In this document: positions 35,527 through 44,429 of the stretch, in pieces | Numbering within the stretch: the stretch's first letter is position 1 | Layout: each line of letters begins with the position of its first letter | NCBI GenBank assembly: GCA_031421635.1 | Contig: JANOPA010000124.1 | Location: 7,834 to 71,833, forward strand | Direction of reading: 5' to 3' | From: JAPOKJ01 sp031421635 | GTDB taxonomy: Bacteria > Pseudomonadota > Gammaproteobacteria > Burkholderiales > Burkholderiaceae_E | Length of the DNA stretch: 64,000 nucleotides | Notes under the pieces: generated by a model | Databases searched by the model: none | What the model was told of the DNA's origin: nothing | The model's input: the letters and a program-made list of their open reading frames with translations, nothing else | Position numbers and translations under genes: made by a program

Positions 35527-36621
35527 TCAGCGGCGCGGCACCCCAATAGATACAGGCCGAATCGCTGACCCTGCAGCTCCTTTCTCCAGCAAGGGCAGAA
35601 TCATCGTGCAAGAGGTCCAGACCTTATCCTTGGCCAATAAATCTAGCTTGGCGTTCTCAATATGATGAATTCCAAGTTGAGTCAACATGTGATGATGGAT
35701 GGCAAACGGTAAGCCTGCCGGTGTGCCAGGAGCCGGTCCACCTTTACCTTGCAGCATGCCATCAGCCACAGTATCAATGAAAGGCGTGTCGAGGCCAATG
35801 GCCACGATGCGTTTGCTACCAAGATACTGAGCCGCATCGTAGGCCAGACCGGGTGCGCTGGAGTAATAGCGCTTGTCCGTGTCAGGGTCTTTCCAGTAGT
35901 CGCCCCAACCAGTATGAATATAAACCACATCGCCGGGGAGGATGCCGCGTTTGGCTAAGCCCTGCGCTTTTAGCATAGCCTGAATGTGGGCGGCGGTGAC
36001 GGTCTCGCCGGCTTTCATCGGCTGGCCTTTACCCACGACGGCCTTCGCGTCCAGCAAAATCGCACTGGTAATTAGGGGTGGGATTTTCTCCACGCCAAGT
36101 TTCAATAGGGGTGAGTCTGGCGTGGGCTTTACGTCCTTCTGGGTGAAACCGCCATAATAAGTGGCTTGATCAGAAGGCGGTGCCCCTTGCCCATCCCAAG
36201 GAGCCTTGAGATAGGAAAAATGGCCAATGGCATCAATCTGCGTGCCTTGCTGACCCGGCTCGTCGCCTTCATTGTAGGTTTCACTATTGAAAGAGTGCAT
36301 GGTGCCAGGCAGGACGCTACTAGGTTTTGGCTTGGCGACATGAGGGCCCGCGAACGGAGAAAGCGGCATAGTGTTGGAGCGCACTTGCGAGATCTCGTAG
36401 GACTGAGCTTTTGAATTGCCAAGATGTGGCATGCAGCGTGCCCAGGTGGCCGGTCCGATTGCATTGGCCATGCCCCGTTCGTCGCCTTGAGGCCACGGTG
36501 GCGCGGCAACGCCCTTCGCATTAGCGCCTGGATTACTAGCCGCGAATGCGGAGCCGGTGATGACAGTAAGCGCTGCGGCAATAGCCACCACGCGGTAGGA
36601 ATGAAGCGATGGATTTGTCAC
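35527..36621 (-). CDS. Exported cyclase-family (PF04199) hydrolase
   Basis: A 364-residue protein with a Sec signal (VVAIAAALTVITGSAFA). It has the kynurenine-formamidase/isatin-hydrolase-like cyclase fold. The metal-binding motif normally HxGTHxDxxxH appears here as GTQIDAIGHFSY, with Gln in place of the His after Thr. GDVVYIHTGWGDYW and AIGLDTPFID are also family features. It probably hydrolyses a cyclic amide or similar compound in the periplasm. It lies downstream of a GlcG-like gene on the same strand but is separated from it by a strong terminator. Confidence 0.8.
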   Translation of the reverse strand: MTNPSLHSYRVVAIAAALTVITGSAFAASNPGANAKGVAAPPWPQGDERGMANAIGPATWARCMPHLGNSKAQSYEISQVRSNTMPLSPFAGPHVAKPKPSSVLPGTMHSFNSETYNEGDEPGQQGTQIDAIGHFSYLKAPWDGQGAPPSDQATYYGGFTQKDVKPTPDSPLLKLGVEKIPPLITSAILLDAKAVVGKGQPMKAGETVTAAHIQAMLKAQGLAKRGILPGDVVYIHTGWGDYWKDPDTDKRYYSSAPGLAYDAAQYLGSKRIVAIGLDTPFIDTVADGMLQGKGGPAPGTPAGLPFAIHHHMLTQLGIHHIENAKLDLLAKDKVWTSCTMILPLLEKGAAGSAIRPVSIGVPRR

Positions 36622-36654
36622 GATATTTTCCCTAAAAATTAGAATTTATGGTGC

Positions 36655-36692
36655 AATAAAAAACCCGAGAACAAACCTTAGTCCTCGGGTTC
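36655..36692 (-). terminator. Rho-independent terminator after the GlcG-like gene
   Basis: On the minus strand the stem AACCCGAG/CTCGGGTT is followed by a run of six to seven T residues. It ends the transcript of the heme-binding-like gene at 36729-37220 and separates it from the cyclase gene. Confidence 0.85.
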
Positions 36693-36728
36693 TAGAATTG
36701 CAATCTCTGTTGCGAATTTGATCAATAC

Positions 36729-37220
36729 CTACTTCACGGCGAGACCGTCGCTACCGGCCTTGGCGACAACACCATCTTGCTCGGCACTGCCTCCTGAGAC
36801 GCCAATCGCGCCGATAATTTTGCCGTCGACGACCAAGGGCAAGCCACCCTCAACCGCATTGGCGCCGCGCAAGGTCAAAACCCGCAGGCCAACCCCACCA
36901 CCGGCCACAGCATCTTGAAATACTTTTGTAGAGCGTCGGTAGATTGCTGCTGAAACAGCCTTGTCTTGGGAAACACCAATGCTGCCAGTTTGAGTATTGT
37001 CCAAACGTTCAAAGGCTACTAATTGGCCCGCGGTATCTACAATGGCGACCGCCATGGGCACATTGATTTTGCGTGCTTCAGCAATGGCGCCCGCGACGGC
37101 CTTGCGAGCCTGCTCATTGCTAACGTTACTGCCGTACTGCGGAACTTGGGCCTGCGCGATGCCGAGCATACCGCCCAAGATTGTGCCCAGCACCACCGAT
37201 GCGAATTTTTTGCTACTCAT
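36729..37220 (-). CDS. GlcG/HbpS-family heme-binding-like protein, exported
   Basis: A 163-residue DUF336-type protein. The Sec signal (VVLGTILGGMLGIAQA) is followed by ARKAVAGAIAEARKINVPMAVAIVDTAGQLVAFERLDNTQTGSIGVSQDKAVSAAIYRRST, and then by GGLPLVVDGKIIGAIGVSGGSAEQDGVVA, the two conserved halves of the fold. HbpS-type members bind heme; others lie in catabolic operons with unknown roles. Divergent from the GntR regulator gene that heads the neighbouring cluster. Confidence 0.88.
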   Translation of the reverse strand: MSSKKFASVVLGTILGGMLGIAQAQVPQYGSNVSNEQARKAVAGAIAEARKINVPMAVAIVDTAGQLVAFERLDNTQTGSIGVSQDKAVSAAIYRRSTKVFQDAVAGGGVGLRVLTLRGANAVEGGLPLVVDGKIIGAIGVSGGSAEQDGVVAKAGSDGLAVK

Positions 37221-37437
37221 AATACGTCTCCCATCGACAAAAATTTTAAAAGAACGCCGACGTATCGACCTAACAGTCGCGCCGTCAATACGCAGGTTCT
37301 ACTCTAACTTATTCCCCGCGTCGCGTCACTTTGCAAGACCTGTAGCCATCAGGCTCTTTAAAAGTAGTGCGGTGCTTCTGTGGAATTACTCATCATGTCT
37401 CCTGGGCGTTTCGAATTTGATCGATATCATTGACTGA

Positions 37438-37448
37438 TTGTAAGACAA
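37438..37448. promoter_or_regulatory. Candidate GntR/FCD operator
   Basis: The inverted repeat TTGT-AAG-ACAA lies 16 bases before the gntR start. FadR-subfamily regulators often bind TNGTNNNACNA sites, so this is a good autoregulatory site. It is a single 11-bp match in the divergent intergenic region. Confidence 0.5.
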
Positions 37449-37463
37449 AAAAGGTATGCTGCA

Positions 37464-38168
37464 ATGATGCCTGTTCCATTAAAGCTAGTGAAGCCTGAAA
37501 CCTTGAGAGCGCAAGTGGAGAACCATTTGCGTGCGGCCATCGTTTCCGGCAAGCTCAAGCCGGGTGAAAAACTCATTGAGCGTGAGCTTTGTGAAATGCT
37601 GGGTGTAAGCCGCCCGTCCTTGCGCGAGGCTTTGCGCAAGCTAGAAGCCGAGAAACTTATTGTGATTGTGCCGCACCGTGGGCCAGAGGTCGCGGCGATG
37701 AGCATGAAGGAAGCCCGAGATCTTTACGCTTTACGACGATTGTTGGAAAGCTATGCGGCCCATGAGTTCGCCCGGCTGGCGAGCGATGAACAGATCAAGA
37801 GTCTTGGCAAGGTCGTCAAGCGCCTAAGAGAGGCTAGTAATAAAAAACTGCGCTCAGGAGTGCTCCAAGCCAAGGCAGATTTTTACGACGTCCTGCTGAC
37901 CGGCAGTGGCAATGCTCTCGTGAGCGAAATTCTCGGCGGCATGTTGTCGCGTGTGAGCTTGTTGCGCGCAACCTCGTTGATGCTGCCCGACCGTTTGCCA
38001 CGCAGTGTTGAAGAAATCGAAGCCTTACAGAAGTGCATCGAAAAGCGCGATGCCGTCGGTGCGCAAAAAATATCTAGCGAGCATATTTTGAAAGCGGAAG
38101 CTGCGGCGCTCGGCGTTTATGAAAAGAACTTACAAAAAAAGAATTTACTCAATCAGAGCAACCCCTAA
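37464..38168 (+). CDS. GntR-family (FadR/FCD) regulator
   Basis: A 234-residue regulator. The N-terminal winged helix reads LRAAIVSGKLKPGEKLIERELCEMLGVSRPSLREALRKLEAEKLI (about residues 18-63). The C-terminal all-helical FCD domain carries metal-type histidines and Asp (DFYDVLLTGSGN, and EHILKAE in place of the usual HxxxA). Such proteins respond to small carboxylates. It heads a plus-strand run of genes (38189-44268), which it probably controls. Confidence 0.9.
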   Translation: MMPVPLKLVKPETLRAQVENHLRAAIVSGKLKPGEKLIERELCEMLGVSRPSLREALRKLEAEKLIVIVPHRGPEVAAMSMKEARDLYALRRLLESYAAHEFARLASDEQIKSLGKVVKRLREASNKKLRSGVLQAKADFYDVLLTGSGNALVSEILGGMLSRVSLLRATSLMLPDRLPRSVEEIEALQKCIEKRDAVGAQKISSEHILKAEAAALGVYEKNLQKKNLLNQSNP

Positions 38169-38188
38169 ACGTTAAAAGGAAATGTAGC

Positions 38189-38566
38189 ATGAACCAAGAT
38201 TCATTTGATAAAGGGCTGAAAACTCGTCGTGAGGTACTAGGCGCCGACTATGTCGATAACTCGATCAAGAATGCAGACGACTTCAATCGCCCCATGCAAG
38301 AGCTGGTCACGGAGTATTGCTGGAATGAAGTGTGGAATCGGCCGGGTCTAGACCGTCGCACACGGAGCATCATTAACTTGTCAATGCTCACCGCTTTAAA
38401 CCGCCCGCATGAACTGAAATTGCATGTTCGTGGCGCGATCAACAATGGTTTGAGCAAGGAAGAGATTCAGGAAGTTTTTCTTCAAACCGCTATTTACTGT
38501 GGGGTTCCGGCCGCGATTGATAGTTTCCGCAACGCCAAGGAAGCCTTTAAAGAAATGGGAATCTGA
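38189..38566 (+). CDS. Carboxymuconolactone decarboxylase family protein
   Basis: A 125-residue all-helical protein close to PcaC-type 4-carboxymuconolactone decarboxylases: KTRREVLGADYVDNSI, then EYCWNEVWNRPGLDRRTRSIINLSMLTALNR, then HVRGAINNGLSKEEIQEVFLQTAIYCGVPAAIDSFR. No CxxC redox motif is seen, so decarboxylase/isomerase-like chemistry is more likely than peroxide reduction. It starts 20 bases after gntR and is followed after two bases by a dehydrogenase gene. The rest of the protocatechuate pathway is absent, so its substrate is probably different. Confidence 0.88.
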   Translation: MNQDSFDKGLKTRREVLGADYVDNSIKNADDFNRPMQELVTEYCWNEVWNRPGLDRRTRSIINLSMLTALNRPHELKLHVRGAINNGLSKEEIQEVFLQTAIYCGVPAAIDSFRNAKEAFKEMGI

Positions 38567-38568
38567 GT

Positions 38569-39477
38569 ATGAGCGCCGCACAGACTGCGCCCGTCATTAA
38601 GCCCGATATCGCCTTTATTGGTCTTGGGAAAATGGGCGTGCCGATGGTGCAAAGCCTGCTGCGCGCGGGCTATAAGGTGAAGGGCTTCGATCTGAACCCG
38701 GATGCAGCGAAGGTGTTTGCCGGTGACGCGAGTTTCAGTGTCGGGGCAGCACCCGCGGCTAGCTGCGCCGGTGCTGCCCTAGTGATCTTGATGCTTCCAG
38801 ACAGCAAGATTGTTGACAAGCTGCTTTGGGAGGATGCGGGCGGCTTGGTCAAGAGCCTGCTGCCTGGAAGTCTCCTGGTCGATATGGGGTCATCTGATCC
38901 GGTGCGATCTCGGGACAATGCCGCCAAGCTATTACTTCAGGGCGTTCATTTCGTCGATGCACCGGTATCCGGTGGGGTTAGGCGTGCGGTGGACGCCAGC
39001 TTGGCCATTATGATTGGCGGCGAGAAAACGGCGGTGGAGCGCGCATTGCCAGTGTTGCAAGCGATGGGTAAAACCTTGGTGCATGTCGGTGATGCAGGGG
39101 CCGGCCACGCCGTCAAGGCGCTCAATAATTACGTTTCCGCCTCAGGCTTGGTGGCCGCTTGCGAAGCCTTGGTGGCCGCAGAGAAGTTTGGCATCGACCC
39201 GCTTTTGGTCAATCAAGTGTTTAATGCCTCTACCGGTAAGAACAACACCACGGAACACAAAGTCGAGAGCTATATGTTGTCTGGCAGTTTTGGTTCTGGT
39301 TTTGCACTCGGACTGATGCGCAAGGACCTGCAAACCGCCCAGGGCTTTATCGAGCGCATGGGCACGCCGGGTGAATTCGCTGAACTTTGTCTGAACACCT
39401 GGGTAGAGGCGGAGCAGGGCTTGGAGCCCGGCGCTGACCACACTGCCATGTATAAGTTTCTACGCGACAAGAAGTAG
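38569..39477 (+). CDS. 3-hydroxyisobutyrate-dehydrogenase-family NAD(P) oxidoreductase
   Basis: A 302-residue beta-hydroxyacid dehydrogenase. The Rossmann start is IAFIGLGKMGVPMVQSLLRAGYKVKGFDLN. DAPVSGGVRRA is the substrate loop. GHAVKALNNYVSASGLVAACEALV contains the catalytic lysine (GxxxKxxN). FALGLMRKDLQTA is the C-terminal signature. It reversibly oxidises a beta-hydroxy acid such as tartronate semialdehyde or hydroxyisobutyrate analogues; the exact substrate is unknown. Part of the catabolic cluster, two bases after the previous gene. Confidence 0.9.
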   Translation: MSAAQTAPVIKPDIAFIGLGKMGVPMVQSLLRAGYKVKGFDLNPDAAKVFAGDASFSVGAAPAASCAGAALVILMLPDSKIVDKLLWEDAGGLVKSLLPGSLLVDMGSSDPVRSRDNAAKLLLQGVHFVDAPVSGGVRRAVDASLAIMIGGEKTAVERALPVLQAMGKTLVHVGDAGAGHAVKALNNYVSASGLVAACEALVAAEKFGIDPLLVNQVFNASTGKNNTTEHKVESYMLSGSFGSGFALGLMRKDLQTAQGFIERMGTPGEFAELCLNTWVEAEQGLEPGADHTAMYKFLRDKK

Positions 39478-39486
39478 GGAAAAGCA

Positions 39487-40275
39487 ATGAACATTCGAAC
39501 ATGGGAAGCCTTTGCCATGCGCTATGCGACGGTTCAGAAACGTCGCATTGAAAACTTCATCACGCATGACTTGCACGATGAAGCCAGTCAAATGGATTAC
39601 TACGTTTGGTTCTTGCGTTCTGGAGATGAAACTATCCTGGTCGATACTGGATTCAGCGCAGAGGCCGCGGCAAAGCGGAAGCGTCAGTTTCTGCGCTGCC
39701 CAATTGCTTCTCTGCAGGCGGCAGGCATTCGTTTGGAGGACGTGAAGGACACGGTAATTACTCATGCTCACTATGATCATGCCGGTAACACTTCGAAGCT
39801 CAAAAAAACGCGCTTTCATTTGCAAGAGCGTGAAATGTCCTTCGCCACTGGCAAGTACATGCGTCACGCCTTTTGCAAGCATGCCTACGATCCGCACGAT
39901 GTCTGTGAACTGGTTTACGCAAACTTCGAAGATCGGGTGGCCTTCCACGAAGGTGAATACGAATTGAGGCCAGGAATTACCGTGCACCTGGTGGGTGGGC
40001 ATACCCGTGGTCTGCAAATTGTGCGCGTGCATACTAAACGCGGCTGGATCGTCCTGGCCTCCGATGCCTCGCATTACCTCGAGAACCTTCGTAAACGTTC
40101 ACCCTTCCCGATAGTGATGGATGTGGGCGATATGTTGGAAGCCTATGAGGTGATTGAACGTTTGGCCGAGTCGCCTGACCATGTGATTGCCGGGCATGAC
40201 CCTCTCACCAGTAAGTTGTACAAAGCGAGTGGACCTGCGGGGCTTGAAATTGTTTCTTTGACCGACCCGATTTAG
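39487..40275 (+). CDS. Metallo-beta-lactamase-fold hydrolase, AHL-lactonase-like
   Basis: A 262-residue dizinc hydrolase. The metal ligands are in ITHAHYDHAGN (HxHxDH), VGGHTRG, ASDASHY (bridging Asp) and IAGHDP. The N-terminal DYYVWFLRSGDETILVDTGF pattern is that of N-acyl-homoserine-lactonase-family proteins, many of which act on other lactones or esters. In this cluster, lactone opening of a ring-cleavage intermediate is more plausible than quorum quenching. Nine bases separate it from the dehydrogenase. Confidence 0.85.
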   Translation: MNIRTWEAFAMRYATVQKRRIENFITHDLHDEASQMDYYVWFLRSGDETILVDTGFSAEAAAKRKRQFLRCPIASLQAAGIRLEDVKDTVITHAHYDHAGNTSKLKKTRFHLQEREMSFATGKYMRHAFCKHAYDPHDVCELVYANFEDRVAFHEGEYELRPGITVHLVGGHTRGLQIVRVHTKRGWIVLASDASHYLENLRKRSPFPIVMDVGDMLEAYEVIERLAESPDHVIAGHDPLTSKLYKASGPAGLEIVSLTDPI

Positions 40276-40376
40276 ACGCGCGAGGTTCACGCTTTGGTCG
40301 GGCGTTCGTTGGGTGGGACTTTTGGGAATAGGTCATTGACTCAGTCCGTTTTTTTGAACTTTTTGAGGAGCGCTTG

Positions 40377-41411
40377 ATGCCCCGAAACTTAATGCCGCCA
40401 TCCTTCCTGGGCCTGACCTGCCTTACATCGGTACTTTCACCGCAGGTTTTGCTCAGTACCTTGCTTCTGAGTAGCGTACTTGTAAATCCGGTGCATGCCC
40501 AAACGGACTTTCCATCGAAGCCGATCACGATGGTGGTGCCTTTCCCGCCCGCGGGTTCTACGGACGTGCTCGGAAGAATCCTGGCGGTGGCCATGTCCAA
40601 GCATTTGCAGCAACCCGTGAATGTAGAAAATACCGGCGGAGCAGGGGGTACGATTGGAGCGGCGCGAGTAAGTCGATCGGTGCCTGATGGCTATACCGTT
40701 TTGTTTCACAATATGGCGCACTCCAGCGCGCAAGCTTTGTACGCCAAGCTTCCGTATGATCCGATCTCAGACTTTGAGCCGATTGGCTTGGTCACTGATG
40801 TGCCGATGATCCTGGTGGCCCGCAAGGATTTTCCGAGCGATAGCTTAGCGGGCTTGATTGCCTATGCTAAGGCGAATCCTGGCAAGGTGAATTTCTCTAA
40901 CGCTGGCGTTGGTGCCACCTCCCATCTTTGTGAGCTTTTGCTAGGTTCGGTGACTGGCTCAAAGTGGACTTCCGTGCCTTATAAGGGTACCGGACCCGCG
41001 TTGATCGATCTTTTGGGCGGGCAGGTCGATCTGATCTGCGATCAGCCGGCTAGCACCTTAGGCCATATCCGCAGCGGAAAACTGAAACCTATTGCGGTCG
41101 CTTCCAAAGTACGGGTGGGCTCAGTACCGGAAGTGCCAACTTTTGCTGAGGCGGGTCTGCAAGGGTTTGAACTCGCGGTATGGCATGCTATGTTTGTGGC
41201 CAAAGGCACACCGAAACCGGTCATTGAAAAACTGGCCAACGCACTTCGAGTGGCCTTGAAAGATCCGGTGTTGGTCCAGCGTTTTCAGGAAATGAGTTCG
41301 CAAATTTATCCACCCGAGCAGGTTAGTCCTGAGGCGCTTCGGAGCTTTCTTCGTAACGAAGTGAATCGTTGGAAAACTACATTGAAGAACGCTGGAGTGC
41401 AACCTGAATGA
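40377..41411 (+). CDS. Bug/TctC-family periplasmic binding protein
   Basis: A 344-residue exported receptor. The start ATG at 40377 follows a gaggag ribosome site. Signal peptide with hydrophobic LLSTLLLSSVLVNPVHA, then FPSKPITMVVPFPPAGSTDVLGRILA, VENTGGAGGTIGAARV, DGYTVLFHN, FSNAGVGATSHLCELL, VPYKGTGPALIDLLGGQVDLICDQ and VPEVPTFAEAGLQGFE. It probably binds the substrate of this catabolic cluster (an aromatic or heteroaromatic acid is a reasonable guess). Confidence 0.92.
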   Translation: MPRNLMPPSFLGLTCLTSVLSPQVLLSTLLLSSVLVNPVHAQTDFPSKPITMVVPFPPAGSTDVLGRILAVAMSKHLQQPVNVENTGGAGGTIGAARVSRSVPDGYTVLFHNMAHSSAQALYAKLPYDPISDFEPIGLVTDVPMILVARKDFPSDSLAGLIAYAKANPGKVNFSNAGVGATSHLCELLLGSVTGSKWTSVPYKGTGPALIDLLGGQVDLICDQPASTLGHIRSGKLKPIAVASKVRVGSVPEVPTFAEAGLQGFELAVWHAMFVAKGTPKPVIEKLANALRVALKDPVLVQRFQEMSSQIYPPEQVSPEALRSFLRNEVNRWKTTLKNAGVQPE

Positions 41412-41525
41412 AACCAGTTATCTGTTAATCTCGGTCAGCAAGTGGTATTGTTTTATCTATTCGCGCTTCTGATGTGCTGTCTGATCTCGAAGCGTCTCTT
41501 CAACGCATCCCTAGAGAGTGTCACC

Positions 41526-41987
41526 ATGCCGCAGTATTCTATGAAAGTCAACGGTAAAACCGCTTTAGTCGAAGCCGACGCCGATACCCCGCTGCTTTAT
41601 GTACTTCGCGATAACTTAGCACTCAATGGTGCCAAGTTTGGTTGTGGCCTCGGACAATGTGGTGCCTGTACGGTGCAACTGAATGGCGTGGCGAGCAGAG
41701 CCTGTCTTGTACCGGTGAGTCAAGTCGGCAACAAAGCGGTGACCACCTTAGAGGGTCTTCTAGTTAATGGCAAACCCGGAAAACTGCAACAAGCCTTTAT
41801 CGATGAACAGGCTGTGCAATGTGGCTATTGTATTAACGGCATGATCATGACTTCTGACGCGTTGCTCAAGAAAAAGCGCAATCCTTCTGAGAAAGAGATT
41901 AAACAAGCGCTCGAAGGAAACTTGTGCCGCTGTGGTACGCATCAACGCATTTGCAATGCTGTTCAGCGTTGCGCTGTTGCGGTCTAG
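41526..41987 (+). CDS. [2Fe-2S] subunit of a molybdenum hydroxylase (IorA-like)
   Basis: A 153-residue small subunit carrying two [2Fe-2S] clusters. The plant-ferredoxin-type motif is GAKFGCGLGQCGACTV followed by the fourth Cys in SRACLVPV. The second cluster is QCGYCINGMIM and EGNLCRCGTHQRI. It passes electrons from the molybdenum centre of the following subunit. The ATG at 41526 is the start expected from homologues (MPQYSMKVNGK). It lies 10 bases before the large subunit. Isoquinoline 1-oxidoreductase alpha is the closest type I can name; nicotinate or aldehyde oxidoreductases are alternatives. Confidence 0.9.
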   Translation: MPQYSMKVNGKTALVEADADTPLLYVLRDNLALNGAKFGCGLGQCGACTVQLNGVASRACLVPVSQVGNKAVTTLEGLLVNGKPGKLQQAFIDEQAVQCGYCINGMIMTSDALLKKKRNPSEKEIKQALEGNLCRCGTHQRICNAVQRCAVAV

Positions 41988-41997
41988 GGAGAGAGCC

Positions 41998-44268
41998 ATG
42001 ACCACAACTCATCAAAACCTTATCCTGTCGCGTCGCTCGGTGCTTAAAGCCAGTGCCGGTGCTCTGGTGGTGCACTTTGCCTGGGATGCTCAAGCGGCCA
42101 TTGCGAAGCCCTTGATCAGAACGCCGAAGCTCGAAGCCCGTAAGAATGTTGCGAAAGATAAGGTCGACTCTTTCCTGAGTTTTCAAGACAACGGGGAGGT
42201 GACGGTGTATGTCGGCAAGGTTGACCTCGGTACCGGCACCCGTACCGCTATGGCGCAAATGGCGGCGGATGAACTCGACGTGCGTTTCGAGCGCATCAAC
42301 ATGGTGATGGGCGATACCGGTACCACGCCCGACCAGTGGCTGACCGGCGCCAACTTAACCATCGCCCAAGGAGGGGGTGAGTTACGTCGCGCTTGTGCAA
42401 CTGCGCGTCACGCGCTCGTGCAAAAAGCTGCCGCTCGCTTGAACCTGCCGATTGCCGATCTGTTTGTGGCGCAGGGTGTGGTGCGCAGTAAGAGCGATCC
42501 TGCCAAAGCTGTCACCTATGCTGAATTGCTGGGAGATGTTGGCGGTAAGGCGAAAGCAGTTGAAATGACGATCGATGCCAAGGCGCCGCTCAAGGCGGCA
42601 AGCGAGTATCGCGTGGTCGGCTTGTCGATTCCCCGTGTCGATATTCCGGCTAAAGTGACGGGTGAGTTTGTGTACGCTCACGATATGCGTCTTCCGGGCA
42701 TGTTGCATGCACGGGTGATTCGTGCCGACGATTTGGGCGCCAATATTCAGGCGGTGGATGACAGCGCGACGCGTCAGGTCACCGGCTTTGTTCAAACAGT
42801 GCGTAAGGGAAATTTCCTGGCCGTGGTGGCCAGTAGCGAATGGGCTGCAGTAAAAGCAGCGCGTGCCTTGAAGGTCACCTGGTCGACTGGAAAAGGTCTG
42901 CCCGATCAAGCCACGATCTTCGACTACTGGCGCAAACAACCTCTCGCGAAAGAAGATATCACTCAAAAAGTGGGCGATGCTCCTGCCGCATTGGCAAACG
43001 CGGCGTCGCGGGTCAAGGCCAGCTATGAGTTTGCGGTGCAAACCCATGCCTCGATAGGTCCTTCATGCGCGGTCGCTCAATATGAAGGCGGTGAACTCAC
43101 GGTGTGGTCGCCCTCACAGGCCACTCACTCGATGCAAACCGAGTTGGCCGCAATTACTCAGATACCCGAAGCCAAGATTCGCCTGCTCTATTTGGACGGC
43201 TCAGGCTGTTATGGACGCAATGGCCACGAAGATGCCACCGCAGACGCGGCCCTGATCTCCACGTTAATCGGCAAACCGGTTCGTGTGCAGTGGATGCGTA
43301 CCGATGAAACCGCACGCTCGCCAAAGAGCCCGCCACGCGTGATGGACTTAGAGGCCGGCTTCGCTGCCGATGGCGCTTTAACGGCTTGGTCTGGCGATTT
43401 CTATATTGCGCTCAACCATATCGTAGCCTTTAAACCCTTAGATTTTCCGCTGCTCGCGGCCTCGGATCAGGGCTTGCCTAAGCCTGGCAACTGGGTCGGA
43501 TTCCTGTTTCAAAATTCGGCGGCACCTTATCAGTTACCGAACCTTCGGGTGAATACCAAGCACATTGCTGAAACCTTTTTCAGATCTGCCCATTTACGCA
43601 GTCCTGGCCGAATTGAGAATAGCTTTGCCAATGAGTCGTTCATGGATGAATTGGCGGTGCACGCTAAAGCCGATCCAGCCGAATTTCGTCTTCGTTATTT
43701 GAAGGATCCTCGAGGCATCGCAGTCATTCGAGCGGCCATGAAGTTGTCCGGATGGCAAGCCCGTCCGGGCAGCAACGCAGGCCAGAGCGGCGAAATGGCG
43801 AGCGGCCGTGGCATTTCCTACGTCCGATATAACAACGCGACAACCTACGTTGCCGCCGTCGCGGAAGTACAGGTCAATCGCAAAACCGGTGAAGTTCAAG
43901 TCACGAAGATTAGTGTTGGTCATGATTGCGGCCAAATCATCAATCCAGACGGCTTGGCGAATCAAATTGAGGGCGGCGTAATTCAAACCGTGAGCCGTAC
44001 CCTGATGGAGGAGGTGACTTGGGACCGGGCCAAGGTCACCAGTGTGGACTGGGCGACCTATCCTATATTGCGCTTCAATCAAGTGCCGAAAGTGGTCGTT
44101 GAGATGATTGATCGTCCTGGCGAGCCGTCCTGGGGTGCGGGTGAACCTACAGCGACGGCGATTCCCGCGGCTATCGCGAACGCGATTTACGATGCCACGG
44201 GCGCTCGTTTACGCTCGGTTCCGATTACGCCTGAGAAAGTCAAGGCGGCCGTCTTAAAACGGGCTTAG
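41998..44268 (+). CDS. Molybdopterin-binding subunit of an IorB-like hydroxylase
   Basis: A 756-residue xanthine-oxidase-family large subunit that hydroxylates an N-heterocycle or aldehyde at the Mo-cytosine-dinucleotide centre. A Tat signal (LSRRSVLKASAGALVV) exports the folded heterodimer. Family stretches include DLGTGTRTAMAQMAADEL, GANLTIAQGGGELRRACATARHAL, PAKVTGEFVYAHDMRLPGMLHARVIR, DGSGCYGRNGHEDATADAALI, SFMDELAVHAKADPAEFRLRYL and the active-site glutamate near the end in WGAGEPTATAIPAAIANAIYDATG. It forms an operon with the [2Fe-2S] subunit and is the last gene of the cluster. A cytochrome acceptor gene is not present. Confidence 0.9.
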   Translation: MTTTHQNLILSRRSVLKASAGALVVHFAWDAQAAIAKPLIRTPKLEARKNVAKDKVDSFLSFQDNGEVTVYVGKVDLGTGTRTAMAQMAADELDVRFERINMVMGDTGTTPDQWLTGANLTIAQGGGELRRACATARHALVQKAAARLNLPIADLFVAQGVVRSKSDPAKAVTYAELLGDVGGKAKAVEMTIDAKAPLKAASEYRVVGLSIPRVDIPAKVTGEFVYAHDMRLPGMLHARVIRADDLGANIQAVDDSATRQVTGFVQTVRKGNFLAVVASSEWAAVKAARALKVTWSTGKGLPDQATIFDYWRKQPLAKEDITQKVGDAPAALANAASRVKASYEFAVQTHASIGPSCAVAQYEGGELTVWSPSQATHSMQTELAAITQIPEAKIRLLYLDGSGCYGRNGHEDATADAALISTLIGKPVRVQWMRTDETARSPKSPPRVMDLEAGFAADGALTAWSGDFYIALNHIVAFKPLDFPLLAASDQGLPKPGNWVGFLFQNSAAPYQLPNLRVNTKHIAETFFRSAHLRSPGRIENSFANESFMDELAVHAKADPAEFRLRYLKDPRGIAVIRAAMKLSGWQARPGSNAGQSGEMASGRGISYVRYNNATTYVAAVAEVQVNRKTGEVQVTKISVGHDCGQIINPDGLANQIEGGVIQTVSRTLMEEVTWDRAKVTSVDWATYPILRFNQVPKVVVEMIDRPGEPSWGAGEPTATAIPAAIANAIYDATGARLRSVPITPEKVKAAVLKRA

Positions 44269-44429
44269 TGCTGCTGCGAAGCTCTCTCCTCGGCTTGAGG
44301 CCGATAATGGACCGCTGGTCGGTCTCTATTGGCCTCTGATCGCTGACAGAGAGCTTTTGCGTTGTTGAACGACTACGATTCGGGTTCAAGGGAAAGTTGC
44401 CCTTTTGTTCAATTCTAGAGGCCAAAACA

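Noticed and set aside
39460..40074. 204-codon minus-strand frame
   Set aside because: It is opposite the MBL lactonase gene, which has complete zinc-ligand motifs.
42382..43047. 221-codon minus-strand frame
   Set aside because: It lies wholly opposite the molybdopterin subunit gene and is Cys/His/Arg-rich shadow coding.
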